Source of the DNA: an uncultured Burkholderiaceae bacterium
GTDB lineage: Bacteria > Pseudomonadota > Gammaproteobacteria > Burkholderiales > Burkholderiaceae
Assembly: GCA_937862845.1 (NCBI GenBank)
Contig: CALMCK010000246.1
Coordinates: 1 to 7,010, forward strand
DNA length: 7,010 nt
Direction: 5' to 3'
The notes under the pieces are model-generated. The model ran no database searches. It was not told where the DNA came from and saw only the letters and a program-made list of their open reading frames with translations. Each line of letters begins with the position of its first letter. Position 1 is the first letter of the stretch. Below, piece after piece: positions 5,750 through 7,010 of the stretch. The position numbers and the translations under genes are program-made.

Positions 5750-7010
5750 TTTGGCGACTGGCAGGGTTTATTTAGCAACATGCCTGGCCAAGGCGCAGGC
5801 AGCCCGTGGCAGCAGTTCTCCGATTCGCTCAAACAAGTGGGCACATCGTCTGGTGGCATGAGTGCCGCCGACGTGGCCAAGCTCGTCGATGCGGCGGATA
5901 TGGAGCGACTGCAAGCCGAATACATCAAAGAAATGGGTGCGCTCTGGCAGCACTCCATCGCGCAGCAAGCCTTCGACATCACAGACCGACGCTTTCTCTC
6001 GCCCGCATGGCGCACCAACTCGTGGGCAAACTACCTCGCGCAAAGCTATCTCATCAACGCGCGTCTGATGCTCGAAATGTCCGAGTGCGTGAAAGCCGAT
6101 GCGAAAACCAAAACCCGCGTGCGCTTCGCCGTCATGCAATGGGTGGACTCCATGGCGCCGAGCAATTTCTTTTTGACCAATCCCGACGCGCAACAAAAAC
6201 TGATGGACACGCAAGGCGAAAGCCTCAAAGCGGGCATAACCAACTTTTTATCTGATTTACAAAAAGGCCGCATTTCGCAAACCGATGAAACCGCTTTTGA
6301 AATCGGTGTGAACGTCGCGCGCTCGGATGGCGCGGTGATTTACGAAAATGAACTTTTTCAACTGCTGCAATACACGCCATTGACCGAGACCGTCGGTGAG
6401 CGGCCATTGCTCATCGTGCCGCCGTGCATCAATAAATTTTACATTCTGGATTTACAACCTGACAACTCATTGGTGCGCCATGCTGTCGAATCGGGCAACA
6501 CCGTGTATTTGGTGAGCTGGCGCAACGCTGATGAAGCATTGGCGCAAACCACATGGGATGACTATGTCGAGGACGTGGTGATTCGTGCGATTCATGTGGC
6601 CCAAGAAGCCAGTGGCGCGGACAAGGTCAATGTGCTGGGCTTCTGCGTCGGCGGCACTTTACTCTCGACCGCATTGGCCGTACTGGCGGCACGCGGTGAG
6701 TCGCCTGCGGCCAGCTTGACCTTGTTGACGACCTTGCTTGATTTTTCAGACAACGGTGTCTTGGATGCTTACATTGATGAAAAGCATGTGGTGCAGCGCG
6801 AAAGCACCGTTGGCAACGGCGGCATCATGCTCGGTAAAGAGTTGAGCAATGCATTCGCCACATTGCGCCCAAATGATTTGGTGTGGAATTACGTGGTCAG
6901 CAACTACCTTAAAGGTGAGCAACCGACGGCCTTTGATCTGCTGTATTGGAATTCAGACTCAACCAATTTGCCCGGTCCGATGTTCTGCTGGTATTTGCGC
7001 AACACCTACC
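5423..7010 (+). CDS. phaC: Class I poly(3-hydroxyalkanoate) synthase PhaC with Lys/Ala-rich N-terminal extension, 3' end missing
   Basis: PhaC polymerises (R)-3-hydroxyacyl-CoA, usually 3-hydroxybutyryl-CoA, into storage polyester at the surface of carbonosome granules in the cytoplasm. The frame is open from 5423 to the window end: 529 full codons plus one base. From about residue 110 onward it aligns, from memory, with C. necator PhaC1 (589 aa) without visible gaps between TDRRF (187-191) and the lipase-like box GFCVGG. That box holds the nucleophile Cys408, equivalent to Cys319, a constant offset of 89. Other matching blocks are VPPCINKFYILDLQP, VSWRNADEA, ALAVLAARGE, LLTTLLDF and LRPNDLVWNYVVSNYLKG. 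The catalytic Asp and His (480 and 508 in C. necator) would fall near 569 and 597, beyond the window, and total length should be near 680. Residues 1-109 are a low-complexity basic extension, listed separately. A promoter and ribosome binding site lie immediately upstream. Assignment to class I is firm from the close C. necator match. Confidence 0.97.
   Translation, partial: MATKATKTSSASKKKEPAKSAVASKSPVKVASSTKSKVTQNAAIKAPVKKTATKTATKPAVKSAVKPASPAKKKPTTRATKKPLDTARATAQKAPESKQASNTDHATSPFGDWQGLFSNMPGQGAGSPWQQFSDSLKQVGTSSGGMSAADVAKLVDAADMERLQAEYIKEMGALWQHSIAQQAFDITDRRFLSPAWRTNSWANYLAQSYLINARLMLEMSECVKADAKTKTRVRFAVMQWVDSMAPSNFFLTNPDAQQKLMDTQGESLKAGITNFLSDLQKGRISQTDETAFEIGVNVARSDGAVIYENELFQLLQYTPLTETVGERPLLIVPPCINKFYILDLQPDNSLVRHAVESGNTVYLVSWRNADEALAQTTWDDYVEDVVIRAIHVAQEASGADKVNVLGFCVGGTLLSTALAVLAARGESPAASLTLLTTLLDFSDNGVLDAYIDEKHVVQRESTVGNGGIMLGKELSNAFATLRPNDLVWNYVVSNYLKGEQPTAFDLLYWNSDSTNLPGPMFCWYLRNTY

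Noticed and set aside
5734..6255. Overlapping open frames on both strands inside phaC (94, 148 and 149 residues)
   Set aside because: They are shadows of the phaC frame. Their composition is Arg/His/Cys-rich without any domain signature, whereas the phaC frame matches a known enzyme throughout.

Overview
The window looks like an ordinary chromosomal segment of a betaproteobacterium, most likely of the order Burkholderiales. Three things point there: the gene order lpxA-lpxB-rnhB-SpoU-type RNA methyltransferase, the close resemblance of the final gene to the class I polyhydroxyalkanoate synthase of Cupriavidus necator (Ralstonia eutropha), and a Uup protein of the proteobacterial type. Base composition is moderate and codon use looks even, so nothing suggests recent transfer. 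All genes are on the + strand. The genus cannot be fixed from this sequence.

Region 1 (1-3312) is the end of an envelope/RNA operon. It holds the 3' part of lpxA (first step of lipid A synthesis), complete lpxB (lipid A disaccharide synthase), rnhB (ribonuclease HII) and a TrmH/SpoU-family RNA 2'-O-methyltransferase. The stop and start codons overlap by 1-4 bases at each junction, so the genes are very probably co-transcribed and translationally coupled. A clear rho-independent terminator (3286-3312) closes the operon.

Region 2 (3313-5293) is a single gene, uup, an ABC-F ATPase with two nucleotide-binding domains and the C-terminal coiled-coil domain typical of Uup. It begins only 12 bases after the terminator T-run, which leaves no room for its own promoter there. 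It is followed by a long hairpin at 5261-5293.

Region 3 (5294-7010) contains a plausible sigma-70 promoter, a good ribosome binding site, and the first 529 codons of a PHA synthase gene (phaC) that runs off the window end. Its catalytic cysteine is visible (Cys408), while the Asp and His of the triad lie beyond the window. The most notable feature is an N-terminal extension of about 90-110 residues rich in Lys, Ala, Pro, Ser and Thr. It resembles histone H1-like tails and is placed on an otherwise standard class I synthase, suggesting that the synthase itself may contact DNA or another polyanion. No RNA genes, CRISPR arrays, insertion sequences or phage genes were seen.
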